The notes beneath the pieces are model-generated. The model ran no database searches and was not told the origin of the DNA. It worked only from the letters and a program-made list of their open reading frames with translations. A stretch of DNA of 46,023 nt from a virus: positions 1-46,023 of the IMG/VR virus record IMGVR_UViG_3300046003_007468, one strand, 5' to 3'. The position numbers and the translations under genes were made by a program. How positions within the stretch are numbered: position 1 is the stretch's first letter; each line of letters begins with the position of its first letter. Positions 37,441 to 44,977 of the stretch are shown here, piece after piece.

Positions 37441-38779
37441 CATCCTGAACGAAAAAGGTGAGTTCGCTTCTGCCGTCAGCAACATGGCGCAGCGGGTCAA
37501 GGATGGGACGATGTCCTACTTTGGCAACCAGACTGCCAAGGGTCGCATCGATCTCCTCAACGCCGCCACGAAGCTGAAGAAGGACTTCCTTCGTTGGACC
37601 GGACAGCGTGGGGTTCCGCACACCATTGATTCCATTGGCGAATACCTGCGCACCACCTACAACTATGAAATCGATTCCAGCGGCAACCCGACCGGCGAAA
37701 CTGCCAAGGCCGGTGAAGGCGAAGACGAGACCGACGGCACCGAAGACGAAGGTCAGGACAACGTCGCTCCGAACGGAGCAGACCTGGACCAACAAGCTGA
37801 CGCCAACGCCGCCGCCCAAGAGAAGTCGGTAGCCGCTGCCTCTGAGCCCGAAACCCCTGCGGGCGCAACCGAGCAGCCCGAAGCTCCCGAAGACCTCTCT
37901 CCCGTCCAGCCGCAAGGCTCGCAGGGCACGCAAGGCGGAACCGGAACCCTGGATGCCGACGAGAAGCGCGCCGCACAGGACGCCGAGAAGGCTGACGCGG
38001 CCAACGCGAACCCGCTGGCAGACATGCCCGATCAGGTGCAGCCCAAGACCAAAGAAGAAGTCGATTCCGCTATCGCGCAACTCAAGGCTCAACTCTACAC
38101 GAAGAAAGTTGAGCCCGAAGAGGCCATGGCGTCCATTCGCGACATTCTGGCCTCCGCCCGCGCCAGTGGTGGCGACTCCAAAAAGTCCGCCGTAGATTTC
38201 ATCCGCCGCCTGAAAAACGATACCAGGATGACGGAGAAATTCCCTCAACTCGGGGCTATCACGGATGCCGATCTCGACGCCTTTAACGAACACTTCGAGC
38301 GCGTCACCTCGGCGGCTCTGTTCATCGTCGAGAACGACGTTCGCGACGCCCGTCTCGTCAAGGCGGTGGTGAGCTACCACCTCAATGAGAACTACGGGAA
38401 CAAAAAACTCGACAAGGTTCAGTTGGACCGTGTCTTCAAGCTCGTCGCCCAACACATGATCAAGCACGACATGGTCGATTTCACCGACCCCGGCGCGCAA
38501 CAGACACGAAAGAAGCCGCAGCGCGACACCAGCCGCAGCCGCAACCGCTTCACCGATCAGGAAGACGATGAAGGCGCCAAGAAGACGACGTTCGATATCA
38601 CGAAATTCCGCGCCCTGTGCCAGGATGCCGGAGTTGACGAACGAGACATCGAGCGCATCAACCGCGCCGCTGGCTCGTCTAACGGTGACATCAACTTCGT
38701 TCTGAAAAACATGCCCCAAGATGGCGACATGGCCAAGAAGATGTTGAGCGCAGCCATGCTGTCGATGCCGACGAAATGA
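37424..38779 (+). CDS. Probable virion protein with low-complexity acidic region
   Basis: 451 aa. An N-terminal helical domain (residues 1-85) contains the conserved-looking SYFGNQTAKGRIDLLNAATKLKKDFLRWTG. Residues 90-205 are Glu/Asp/Ala/Pro/Gln-rich and probably disordered. The C-terminal 240 residues are helical, basic and charged, with a KKPQRDTSRSRNRF stretch. This arrangement suits an internal or tail-associated virion protein. It overlaps both neighbours and follows a late-type promoter. No function recognised. Confidence 0.75.
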   Translation: MDKTSDILNEKGEFASAVSNMAQRVKDGTMSYFGNQTAKGRIDLLNAATKLKKDFLRWTGQRGVPHTIDSIGEYLRTTYNYEIDSSGNPTGETAKAGEGEDETDGTEDEGQDNVAPNGADLDQQADANAAAQEKSVAAASEPETPAGATEQPEAPEDLSPVQPQGSQGTQGGTGTLDADEKRAAQDAEKADAANANPLADMPDQVQPKTKEEVDSAIAQLKAQLYTKKVEPEEAMASIRDILASARASGGDSKKSAVDFIRRLKNDTRMTEKFPQLGAITDADLDAFNEHFERVTSAALFIVENDVRDARLVKAVVSYHLNENYGNKKLDKVQLDRVFKLVAQHMIKHDMVDFTDPGAQQTRKKPQRDTSRSRNRFTDQEDDEGAKKTTFDITKFRALCQDAGVDERDIERINRAAGSSNGDINFVLKNMPQDGDMAKKMLSAAMLSMPTK

Positions 38780-40116
38780 GCATCATCCAGGAACTCTGCG
38801 AGAGCCGTCTCTTCCCGTCTCCGCGCGCCTTGGCGCGTGAGGACTTTGAGTCCCTCGCCGAGACCACCCTGCTTGTCCTCATGGCCCTGCGCATCACCCT
38901 CTATGAGGAAACCACCAAGGAATGGGGTCGCTACTATATCCAGCGCACTATCCGCCCGGCAAACTTCCGGGCGTGGCGGAGCGATGGCAGCGATCTCTAT
39001 GTTGCCCTGCATGCCCTGACTACCTCTCTGTATTCGGATGACGAAGAAGAGGCTTGGCCATCCATCGCCGAGCAACCCTTCATGCGCTGGATGCGGCAGA
39101 TGCAGGACGGCGAAGGCATGGAGCACGAGACCCGCCGTTTCTTCGTCCGTCTCGACCAGACCCTGCGCATCAAGGATTCGTCCCTGAAAGCTATCCGTCG
39201 TCTCGTCATGGATTGGCCGGAATGCAGCCATCATGAGAGGCGTCTGGCGACCACCCGTCTCCTCCAGTATCTGCGCACCTATCATCCCCGCGCCGAAATC
39301 CTCCCCTTCCTCACCAAGGCGGCCCGTGTCGGCCGTTTGGAGATCAAGGGCGCACACAATCCAGAGACTGATGTCGAAGAGCCCGCTCGTTTGACAGTCG
39401 ATAACGCCAAGAAGCCCAAGGACTGGGGTAGCTTCCTCGGCAAGGCTGCCGCGTTCGGTGCGGGCGCAGCCGTGGGCTACCACGTCATGAAGGAGAACAC
39501 CTGCGCGTCCTCAATCGCCGCCGTTCCCGGCGCCCTAGGCGGCGCCCATCCTGGCTTTGACCCCAACGGTCACAAGGGCATCTACGAGGTGCCGATGATT
39601 CGCCGTGGCGAGGCTCCGAAGAAAAAGAAGAAGACCGTCAAGGAAGCTTCGTTCGGTCCCCGTCGCAATCGCTACGAATACCCCCGAGCCGGAAAATACG
39701 TGGACGATCTCTTGGTCCGTTCTGAAGTTCCCAACACGGATTCGATCTCGGCCTCGGCTGAGGACTACATCGTTTTGCCGGGCATCCGCGAGGTTCCTTT
39801 CTCGGCGTTCGGCGGCCCCGGTCAGCCGACTATGAGGACCAAGAACCTCGGCGCGCAGATCATCGCCAGCGGAGAGATCAATCCCCTGATCGTGATGATC
39901 GACAGCACAAACGGCCCCTACATCCTCGAAGGCCAGCATCGCTTTGACGCCCTCCAGTTCATCGGGAAGAAAACCTTCCCGGCGATGGTGGTGCTGGATG
40001 ATGATGACGGCTATTTCGACGAGATCGAGATCGAGGTCCCGGACGTAGAGAAAATCCCCGTCCATCCTGGCCAGCTTGATCTTCCTATGCGGTTGGGGCC
40101 ACGGCTCCGGCCCTGA
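38776..40116 (+). CDS. Fusion protein with C-terminal ParB/Srx-like domain
   Basis: 446 aa, coupled to the preceding gene by a 4-nt overlap. The N-terminal 190 residues are helical with many Arg and Trp. Then comes a short hydrophobic Gly/Ala segment (FLGKAAAFGAGAAVGYHV, about residues 216-233). A Lys-rich linker leads to a C-terminal ParB/sulfiredoxin-fold domain: IREVPFSAF, then AQIIASGEINPLIVMI, YILEGQHRFDALQFIGKKTFPAMVVL, with G-E-I-N-P-L and E-G-Q-H-R the expected nucleotide-binding elements. ParB-fold domains hydrolyse CTP or ATP or act as nucleases; the activity here is not known. Confidence 0.8.
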   Translation: MSIIQELCESRLFPSPRALAREDFESLAETTLLVLMALRITLYEETTKEWGRYYIQRTIRPANFRAWRSDGSDLYVALHALTTSLYSDDEEEAWPSIAEQPFMRWMRQMQDGEGMEHETRRFFVRLDQTLRIKDSSLKAIRRLVMDWPECSHHERRLATTRLLQYLRTYHPRAEILPFLTKAARVGRLEIKGAHNPETDVEEPARLTVDNAKKPKDWGSFLGKAAAFGAGAAVGYHVMKENTCASSIAAVPGALGGAHPGFDPNGHKGIYEVPMIRRGEAPKKKKKTVKEASFGPRRNRYEYPRAGKYVDDLLVRSEVPNTDSISASAEDYIVLPGIREVPFSAFGGPGQPTMRTKNLGAQIIASGEINPLIVMIDSTNGPYILEGQHRFDALQFIGKKTFPAMVVLDDDDGYFDEIEIEVPDVEKIPVHPGQLDLPMRLGPRLRP

Positions 40117-40270
40117 GGGCTTCAATCTCGTCTGCGGCCTCTTCAAGTAGGGCCGAAATCCGGTCAGGCTCGCCCGCCTGCACCGATCTCCGATTCGGAA
40201 TCTGGCGTCTGATTTCTGCCCGCTTACGGAGGCGGAACACGATGTCGTCTTCGTCAGTCTGGAGCGTCAC
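40085..40270 (-). CDS. Small helical protein
   Basis: 61 aa, helical and charged (FRLRKRAEIRRQIPN, RISALLEEAADEIEALRAG). Last gene of the minus-strand operon 41506-40085; it overlaps the upstream gene by 17 nt and the converging ParB-fusion gene by 32 nt. Function unknown. Confidence 0.58.
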   Translation of the reverse strand: MTLQTDEDDIVFRLRKRAEIRRQIPNRRSVQAGEPDRISALLEEAADEIEALRAGAVAPTA

Positions 40271-40625
40271 TGCGGGTCATTTCTATGATGAGGTTGAGGC
40301 GGTCTAGCACGGCTTCTCCCGAGGGCCCATGAGCTTCGTGGACCGAGCGCATCATGTCGAAAGCGTTGATGACGTCCTCCTCGGTGGCATAGCTAGCGCG
40401 GGCGAATTTGGCGGGCACCCGATAGACGACTTCGGTCCTGAAGAAACGTTCTGCTTTGTGCCAGGACGGTTTCATGGGACTCTGTCGCTTCGTTTTCTTG
40501 GCGACCTCAACGGCAATCAGTTCGCTAGACGAAACCCACGGGTCTAGACGGACCTCGTAGAAACGCCAGAAGCAACCATCCATGAGGAGGACATACGAGC
40601 CTATGGGGTATTTGGGATGGTTCAT
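40254..40625 (-). CDS. Small phage protein
   Basis: 123 codons from the ATG at 40625, which overlaps the TGA of the nucleotidyltransferase gene (ATGA); an ATG at 40634 is in frame. The N-terminus (YPIGSYVLLMDGCFWRFYEVRLDPWVSSSELIAVEV) is a beta-barrel-like strand series. The end is helical. Function unknown. Confidence 0.68.
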   Translation of the reverse strand: MNHPKYPIGSYVLLMDGCFWRFYEVRLDPWVSSSELIAVEVAKKTKRQSPMKPSWHKAERFFRTEVVYRVPAKFARASYATEEDVINAFDMMRSVHEAHGPSGEAVLDRLNLIIEMTRSDAPD

Positions 40626-41506
40626 GGCTGCCATCCAGATTGTTGGCGAAACTTGGCCCAGTAAGCATACGGGGTCGTGTGCATGAACAGTGAATAGTTA
40701 TCGATGCAGAATTCCCGGAACCACCCCGACGACAGCGTGGTGGAAAGCCGCATGAGCCCATATGCGTAGGCGATGGATGGGTCATCGGTGAGGCCGGGGA
40801 TTAGCTTGCGCTCAATACCGATCACCATCGCTTCCTCGATCACACACCGCACTTGTTCATTTAGTTCCGCTTCGCGGAACAACCGTTCCGACATGAGAGC
40901 CCGGCTGGGGTTTTCTCGAAAGCGGACGTGCATGGGAACTGCGGGATAGGAGATGCATTCGTGAATGAAATCGTGCTCGAATACGCGGCCAATCTTCGCG
41001 CTCTTGCCAAAGAAGGCATCGTTGGACTGGTCCAGGTAGGCTTTCTTGGGCTCGCCGAACTTGGCGATATTTTCCTTCAAGCGCATTTCGTAGTAGGCCC
41101 GCCCGGTCTTGGACAGGACGACGCGGCTCTTGAGGAAGGTGAGGTGAGACATGGTTTTATGCCAGTGCACCGGCCAATAGGCATGACTCCGTTTGGTCCA
41201 GAAGAGGGCCTCGGGTGGAGCCACGTAGGACTCTCCGCCCGGAATGTTGACGGGCGTTCCCTTCACTGACGCGAGCAGGAGACTGGACGAATCGCCAGGA
41301 TAGGCGATCTCGAACTCGATCTGCTGACCATGCACGAGGATGCAGATCACTTTCTTGGAGTGCTTGGCGACAACGTGGTCGATGATGCCCGTGTTTCGAG
41401 TCAGCCACGCATCGAGTTCGGCCGGAGTGACGATGACGTCCCAGTCTTTGGGTTCATGGGCCCCGAACCAATGCTGTAGGGCCCGCGACCCGATCAAGAC
41501 TGCCAT
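40622..41506 (-). CDS. Nucleotidyltransferase-fold protein
   Basis: 294 aa. The N-terminal motif GSRALQHWFG (G6-S7-R8) and KDWDVIV (D21, D23) are the hG[GS]...D-x-D catalytic signature of the polymerase-beta nucleotidyltransferase fold. A third acidic residue may be the E of IEFEIAYPG near residue 68. The remaining part is helical with aromatic residues (HWHKTMSHLTFLKSR). Similar proteins are common in large phages. The substrate could be a tRNA, protein or small molecule; nothing in the sequence decides. First gene of a three-gene minus-strand operon. Confidence 0.82.
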   Translation of the reverse strand: MAVLIGSRALQHWFGAHEPKDWDVIVTPAELDAWLTRNTGIIDHVVAKHSKKVICILVHGQQIEFEIAYPGDSSSLLLASVKGTPVNIPGGESYVAPPEALFWTKRSHAYWPVHWHKTMSHLTFLKSRVVLSKTGRAYYEMRLKENIAKFGEPKKAYLDQSNDAFFGKSAKIGRVFEHDFIHECISYPAVPMHVRFRENPSRALMSERLFREAELNEQVRCVIEEAMVIGIERKLIPGLTDDPSIAYAYGLMRLSTTLSSGWFREFCIDNYSLFMHTTPYAYWAKFRQQSGWQP

Positions 41507-41556
41507 GGTTATTTTCTAGCATACCGAAAACGGTTTCGTAAATTCCAAATCTTTAC

Positions 41557-41584
41557 TTGACAAACTCTCTGCGTCGGCTATGTT
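41557..41584 (+). promoter_or_regulatory. Sigma70-like promoter with leader and Shine-Dalgarno
   Basis: TTGACA (41557-41562), 16-nt spacer, TATGTT (41579-41584). A leader of about 12 nt contains AAGGAG before the ATG at 41603, so this gene is an exception to the leaderless pattern. Confidence 0.72.
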
Positions 41585-41602
41585 GGTTTCAAGGAGAACG
41601 AC

Positions 41603-41986
41603 ATGACCGACGCAATCTACGACACCGACCTGACCGATCTCGCGAACATCGCGGTGGTCAACAAGGACGGCACGTCCACGGTCACCATGCCGACCGAACT
41701 CCTGCACGCCCTTGCTGTTCTGGCTTCGCTGCAACTGCACGACAAGCCGTTCGTCGCCGCCCCGGTGAACCAGGACGGGCCCTCGCCCGATATCTCGCGG
41801 ATGCGCAACACCCAGAACCAACATCATCATTGGAAGATGCAGGATGTGGCCGCCATGGTGCTGGCCCAACTGGCACCGACCCGCGACGGAATTTCGAGCA
41901 TCCGACTGACTCGCAGCATTCGCGCGATGGATGCGGCGGCCTCGGCCGAAACTCTGGCCCTGACCGGCGCCGTCGTCGAGGCATAA
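41603..41986 (+). CDS. Small protein from a strong promoter
   Basis: 127 aa with near-consensus promoter and AAGGAG Shine-Dalgarno, suggesting high expression early in infection. The sequence is helical with Ala/Leu-rich parts (LLHALAVLASLQLHD; MDAAASAETLALTGAVVEA) and a His run (QNQHHHWKMQ). No known domain. The shared terminator region at 41984-42015 separates it from the converging gene at 42035. Confidence 0.78.
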   Translation: MTDAIYDTDLTDLANIAVVNKDGTSTVTMPTELLHALAVLASLQLHDKPFVAAPVNQDGPSPDISRMRNTQNQHHHWKMQDVAAMVLAQLAPTRDGISSIRLTRSIRAMDAAASAETLALTGAVVEA

Positions 41987-42015
41987 AAAAAGCCCCCGGC
42001 GAACCGGGGGCTTCC
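41984..42015 (-). terminator. Terminator between two converging genes
   Basis: AAGCCCCCGG, loop CGAA, CCGGGGGCTT (41990-42013): a perfect 10-bp stem. On the minus strand it is followed by a run of T (the AAAAAAA at 41984-41990), so it mainly ends the transcript of the gene at 42035. On the plus strand there is no T run beyond the stem, but the hairpin may still protect or end that mRNA. Confidence 0.92.
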
Positions 42016-42034
42016 TAGTCTGTGTGACCTACTC

Positions 42035-42400
42035 TTAGAGAGTGTTGGTCAGGGTCGCGACAGCCGTCAGGCCGACAACGCCGTCATCAGCGTGGATGAC
42101 CTTGCAGTGAGCAGCGATAGCGGCTTCAAGCGAGGCCTTCGACCAAGCATCCATGTGCTCGACAGCGAACTTCAGCGTCGGAGACGAAGCCAGGGTGCCA
42201 GCGAAGCTGCCCAGGATGACCGGCTGGCCATTCAGGGAGATGACTTCGATCAGCTTTTCGCGCAGTTTCTTGGCAGCAGCCGCGTCGGCAGCGTCCGCAG
42301 CAGCGATGTCGAGGTTGCCGGTGATGGCCAGCGAGAAGTAGTGCAGATCACGACCGAGAGCTTCGCCTGCGGCGACTGCGCCGTTTACTTTATCAACCAT
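42035..42400 (-). CDS. Probable abundant late protein, Ala-rich
   Basis: 121 codons from the ATG at 42400. It has its own late promoter, a 50-nt leader with hairpin, an AAAGGAA Shine-Dalgarno and a strong terminator, an arrangement typical of highly expressed virion proteins such as decoration or capsid-associated proteins. The protein has a strand-rich start, an Ala/Asp helix (DIAAADAADAAAAKKLREKL), and a compact alpha/beta end (VIHADDGVVGLTAVATLTNTL). No signal peptide and no known family recognised. Confidence 0.75.
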   Translation of the reverse strand: MVDKVNGAVAAGEALGRDLHYFSLAITGNLDIAAADAADAAAAKKLREKLIEVISLNGQPVILGSFAGTLASSPTLKFAVEHMDAWSKASLEAAIAAHCKVIHADDGVVGLTAVATLTNTL

Positions 42401-42426
42401 AGTAGTATTCCTTTCGGGTTTTGAAC

Positions 42427-42442
42427 AACCCCATTTGGGGTT
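42427..42442 (-). promoter_or_regulatory. Leader hairpin of the abundant late gene
   Basis: AACCCCA-TT-TGGGGTT, a perfect 7-bp stem in the 5' leader, about 27-42 nt upstream of the start at 42400. It may stabilise the mRNA as T4 and host leader hairpins do. Confidence 0.5.
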
Positions 42443-42450
42443 TGTGAAAC

Positions 42451-42458
42451 TATTTATC
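42451..42458 (-). promoter_or_regulatory. Late-type promoter with long leader, minus strand
   Basis: GATAAATA followed by G, 50 nt upstream of the ATG at 42400. Confidence 0.7.
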
Positions 42459-42511
42459 ATCCGAGCCCGAGTCGGCTGCAATAAAGCCATAACGGACTAT
42501 TTGTCCATCGG

Positions 42512-42519
42512 CATAAATA
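42512..42519 (+). promoter_or_regulatory. Late-type promoter
   Basis: CATAAATA followed by C, 27 nt upstream of the ATG at 42547. Confidence 0.65.
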
Positions 42520-42546
42520 CTCTACAAAATCAACCTCAGTGTGCCC

Positions 42547-42696
42547 ATGTTCCTAAACGATATGCTTACGAATACGAACGTTGTCCGGTGGTCCCGTCGC
42601 GGTGAAGAGATCAAGAAATCTCAGATCAACCCCGACATCTCACCCCGGAAACGCTTCTCGCTGGTCCGCACTGATGACAAAGGAAATCCGCAATGA
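42547..42696 (+). CDS. Small basic protein upstream of the 392-aa late gene
   Basis: A 49-codon basic protein (WSRRGEEIKKSQ, SPRKRFSLVRTDDKG) starting 27 nt after a late promoter and overlapping the next gene by 4 nt (ATGA). The overlap and position support it as real. Function unknown. Confidence 0.6.
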   Translation: MFLNDMLTNTNVVRWSRRGEEIKKSQINPDISPRKRFSLVRTDDKGNPQ

Positions 42697-43871
42697 GCAT
42701 TCTGCGCCGCTATCTCGACCCCAATACCGTGACCGAATCCGTGGTCACCGAAGAACCTGCGGCCCCGAAATCGTTCGCCATGGCTCTCAACATCGCCTGC
42801 ACGGGCGGCAACTGGCACAAGGCTGACGGTATCGCCCAGGTCTACGTCTTCAAGGGCACCTTCCCCTCGGAAGGCGTCGAGGCTGAAGTCCACATGGACG
42901 TCAACAACAAGACCTACGACCTGATCGTGACAAAGAACGGTAACGAGATCATTCACGACCGCAAGGAATATCGGGTCTCGGTCGGCGTCGCCGCAGCCGT
43001 GGCCTTCCGTCTCAGCCAAGAGGCTTTCGGAACCCCGAACGAGCCCGTCACCGAAAGCGGTGAGGCCATGCCCCGCATCGAGTTCAAGGAACACCGCTAC
43101 AAGAACACCGAAGACCTCTTTATTTCTCTGGCCAACTTTGAGGCCAGCGGTCCCGATCTCGATACCGTCTTCGCCCTCGCGGCGATGGAATCGTCGTATG
43201 TCGAAGACAAGCCCCAGCAGTTCAGCCACGAAGGTCACAATTTCCGGGTCGATTACGGCGTGGACAAAGACGGAGACGAAGTCTTGACCGTCACCCTGCT
43301 GCCCTCCGTGGCCGGAACCGGCGAGACCCTCGTATCCGAAAACGTGGCTGTTGGTGACGAAGTGACCGTCGATGGTGAAGACGCCGTCGTGAAGAACCCT
43401 GACGCTCCTGGCGACACCGCCTCTGTGCTCGTCAATGGTGAAGAGAAAATGGTCAGAAAGGACGAGGTCAAAGAAAGCCGCAAGCCCAAGCTCGACGAGA
43501 TGGTGCTCGGCATGACTGCCATGCCGGACATTTCCCGCATGCAGGCCCTGGCGGGCGTTCGTACCCCGGCCGTCATGGCTGCCGATATTCCGCTCGCTCA
43601 GGTCGCCGCCAACGTCAAGGCCGTGACTGCCGAAACCCCGATGGCCTCCAATGCTCTGGAAGCGGAGCCCGAGGTGATCGACCTGTCCAAGGGTGAAGAA
43701 TGCGAAACCGCTGACGCCAGCATCTCGACTGCGGTTGAAGACGCTCTGGCCGTGCTGGAGCGCAACATCGAGAACCTGACCGTTGCTCAGTTCAAGGCAG
43801 CAAAGTCGCGCCTTGATGCTCTAGCAAACGTCATGCTTGCTGAAGGGCGCACTCGCGCACGGAAGCTCTAA
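42693..43871 (+). CDS. Probable virion-associated late protein
   Basis: 392 aa, coupled to the small gene before it. The N-terminal half is alpha/beta with two similar blocks (NIACTGGNWHKADGIAQVYVFKG ... YRVSVGVAAAVAFRLSQEAFG; HRYKNTEDLFISLANFEASGPDLDTVFALAAME). The middle is acidic and strand-rich (VSENVAVGDEVTVDGEDAVVKNPDAPG), the kind of small beta-barrel found in structural proteins. Near residue 280 is ISRMQALAGVRTP, similar to a motif in the 969-codon protein at 277. The C-terminus is helical. Function unknown. Confidence 0.75.
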   Translation: MSILRRYLDPNTVTESVVTEEPAAPKSFAMALNIACTGGNWHKADGIAQVYVFKGTFPSEGVEAEVHMDVNNKTYDLIVTKNGNEIIHDRKEYRVSVGVAAAVAFRLSQEAFGTPNEPVTESGEAMPRIEFKEHRYKNTEDLFISLANFEASGPDLDTVFALAAMESSYVEDKPQQFSHEGHNFRVDYGVDKDGDEVLTVTLLPSVAGTGETLVSENVAVGDEVTVDGEDAVVKNPDAPGDTASVLVNGEEKMVRKDEVKESRKPKLDEMVLGMTAMPDISRMQALAGVRTPAVMAADIPLAQVAANVKAVTAETPMASNALEAEPEVIDLSKGEECETADASISTAVEDALAVLERNIENLTVAQFKAAKSRLDALANVMLAEGRTRARKL

Positions 43872-43878
43872 GAATATA

Positions 43879-43907
43879 TTGAGTCCCAGATATCTGGCCA
43901 TTAGGAT
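43879..43907 (+). promoter_or_regulatory. Promoter before the 43919 gene
   Basis: TTGAGT (43879-43884), 17-nt spacer, TAGGAT (43902-43907), 11 nt to the ATG at 43919. Resembles the promoter at 26610. Confidence 0.4.
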
Positions 43908-43918
43908 ACCTCTACTAG

Positions 43919-44143
43919 ATGCGTTATTTCGAAATTGCAGGCGGATTCAGAGTCCCCGCGTCAGCCGATGAGATGGCAATCCTCTCACTGGCTGATGGCG
44001 GGAACGATATCGCCCGCAATGACCTGAACGACCGGCAGAACGAGATCGCGCGCACCATGGTGTCACGCGGTCTTTTGCGTCGGTTCAAGAAGGACGAGGT
44101 CACGTTCTTTAGACCTAACGCTGACGATACCTGGAGAATCTAA
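43919..44143 (+). CDS. Small protein, possible winged-helix type
   Basis: 74 aa. The order helix, turn, helix and a basic C-terminal hairpin (FRVPASADEMAILSLADGGNDIARNDLNDRQNEIARTMVSRGLLRRFKKDEVTFF) looks like a compact winged-helix fold, with ARTMVSRGLLRRF as recognition helix and wing. DNA binding is an inference. It overlaps the next gene by one base (TAATG). Confidence 0.7.
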   Translation: MRYFEIAGGFRVPASADEMAILSLADGGNDIARNDLNDRQNEIARTMVSRGLLRRFKKDEVTFFRPNADDTWRI

Positions 44144-44628
44144 TGTCGGACATCAATACTATGAAGAGCGTCGGTGCACTCGCCGACGCTGCGGCAACGC
44201 GTCTTGCCCGGATGTCCCTTACGGACCCCACCCTCAGAGAGGCCATCCAGACAGTCAAGCTCGGCCCCAACTCCGTTCGGGTCGGGTCCTGGGACATCAT
44301 CCGCAAGGATGACAAAACCTTCACGATATGCTCGGCCAAGAATGGGGATGTCGCACACGAGGGAATCGCCTTCTATGACACCGCCCAGTCAATCGTCCGA
44401 CTTCTCAATCGCGGTCTGGCGCCGCGCGCGTTTCAGATCATGTCAGTCGTGATGACCAACGGCGAATATACGCGCCAACGCGACGAGGCTGAGTACCAAC
44501 TTGCTCGGGCTCGGGATTTGTGGCCGACCAGCCCGGAGAAAGCGGAACGAGCCGAAGACCTCCACTCGGTCGCCTATGATCGGGCCCATCAACTCTACAA
44601 ACGCCTGCCCGTGCCCACGGATTTCTAA
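44143..44628 (+). CDS. Hypothetical phage protein
   Basis: 161 aa, start overlapping the preceding stop. N-terminal helix, then a strand pair (SVRVGSWDIIRKDDKTFTICSAKNGDVAHEGIAFYDTAQSIVRLLNRG) that could be a small binding domain, then a long charged helix with YTRQRDEAEYQLARARDLW. Function unknown. Confidence 0.72.
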   Translation: MSDINTMKSVGALADAAATRLARMSLTDPTLREAIQTVKLGPNSVRVGSWDIIRKDDKTFTICSAKNGDVAHEGIAFYDTAQSIVRLLNRGLAPRAFQIMSVVMTNGEYTRQRDEAEYQLARARDLWPTSPEKAERAEDLHSVAYDRAHQLYKRLPVPTDF

Positions 44629-44633
44629 CCAAG

Positions 44634-44641
44634 CATAAATA
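44634..44641 (+). promoter_or_regulatory. Late-type promoter for the 44675-46023 operon
   Basis: CATAAATA followed by G, 33 nt upstream of the ATG at 44675. Confidence 0.65.
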
Positions 44642-44674
44642 GCTCAGTCAACAACGTGTGTGATTGGGCAACGA

Positions 44675-44977
44675 ATGATAGGCTATTATGAGCGCAAGGA
44701 AGCACTGCGGAAGGTATCTCGTCTAAACGAGGAACTGACCAAGCGGTTCGACTTGGCTCTTGATATCAAATCTCGTGAAACCGTGGAGTTCGTTCGCGAA
44801 CACTACATGGCGAAACGTGAAGCTATTCTATCGAAATTCAGCGTAGCTGAAGCTCTGGAACGTGAAGATTACGCTAAAGCTGTATTGCTCAGCGAAGCAG
44901 CGGGTCTGTTCCTTCGTGAAATCGCGCCCACACGCACTAAAACCAGAACGCGATCATCGCGAAAGGAACGTAAATGA
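44675..44977 (+). CDS. Small late protein, possible head-assembly component
   Basis: 100 codons from the ATG at 44675; a GTG at 44660 in the same frame would add five residues and cannot be excluded. Mostly one long helix (YYERKEALRKVSRLNEELTKRFDLALDIKSRETVEFVREHYMAKREAIL) with a basic C-terminal tail (TRTKTRTRSSRKERK). The helix-plus-basic-tail form fits a scaffold or core protein, or a DNA-packing protein. Function unknown. Overlaps the next gene by 4 nt (ATGA). Confidence 0.65.
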   Translation: MIGYYERKEALRKVSRLNEELTKRFDLALDIKSRETVEFVREHYMAKREAILSKFSVAEALEREDYAKAVLLSEAAGLFLREIAPTRTKTRTRSSRKERK

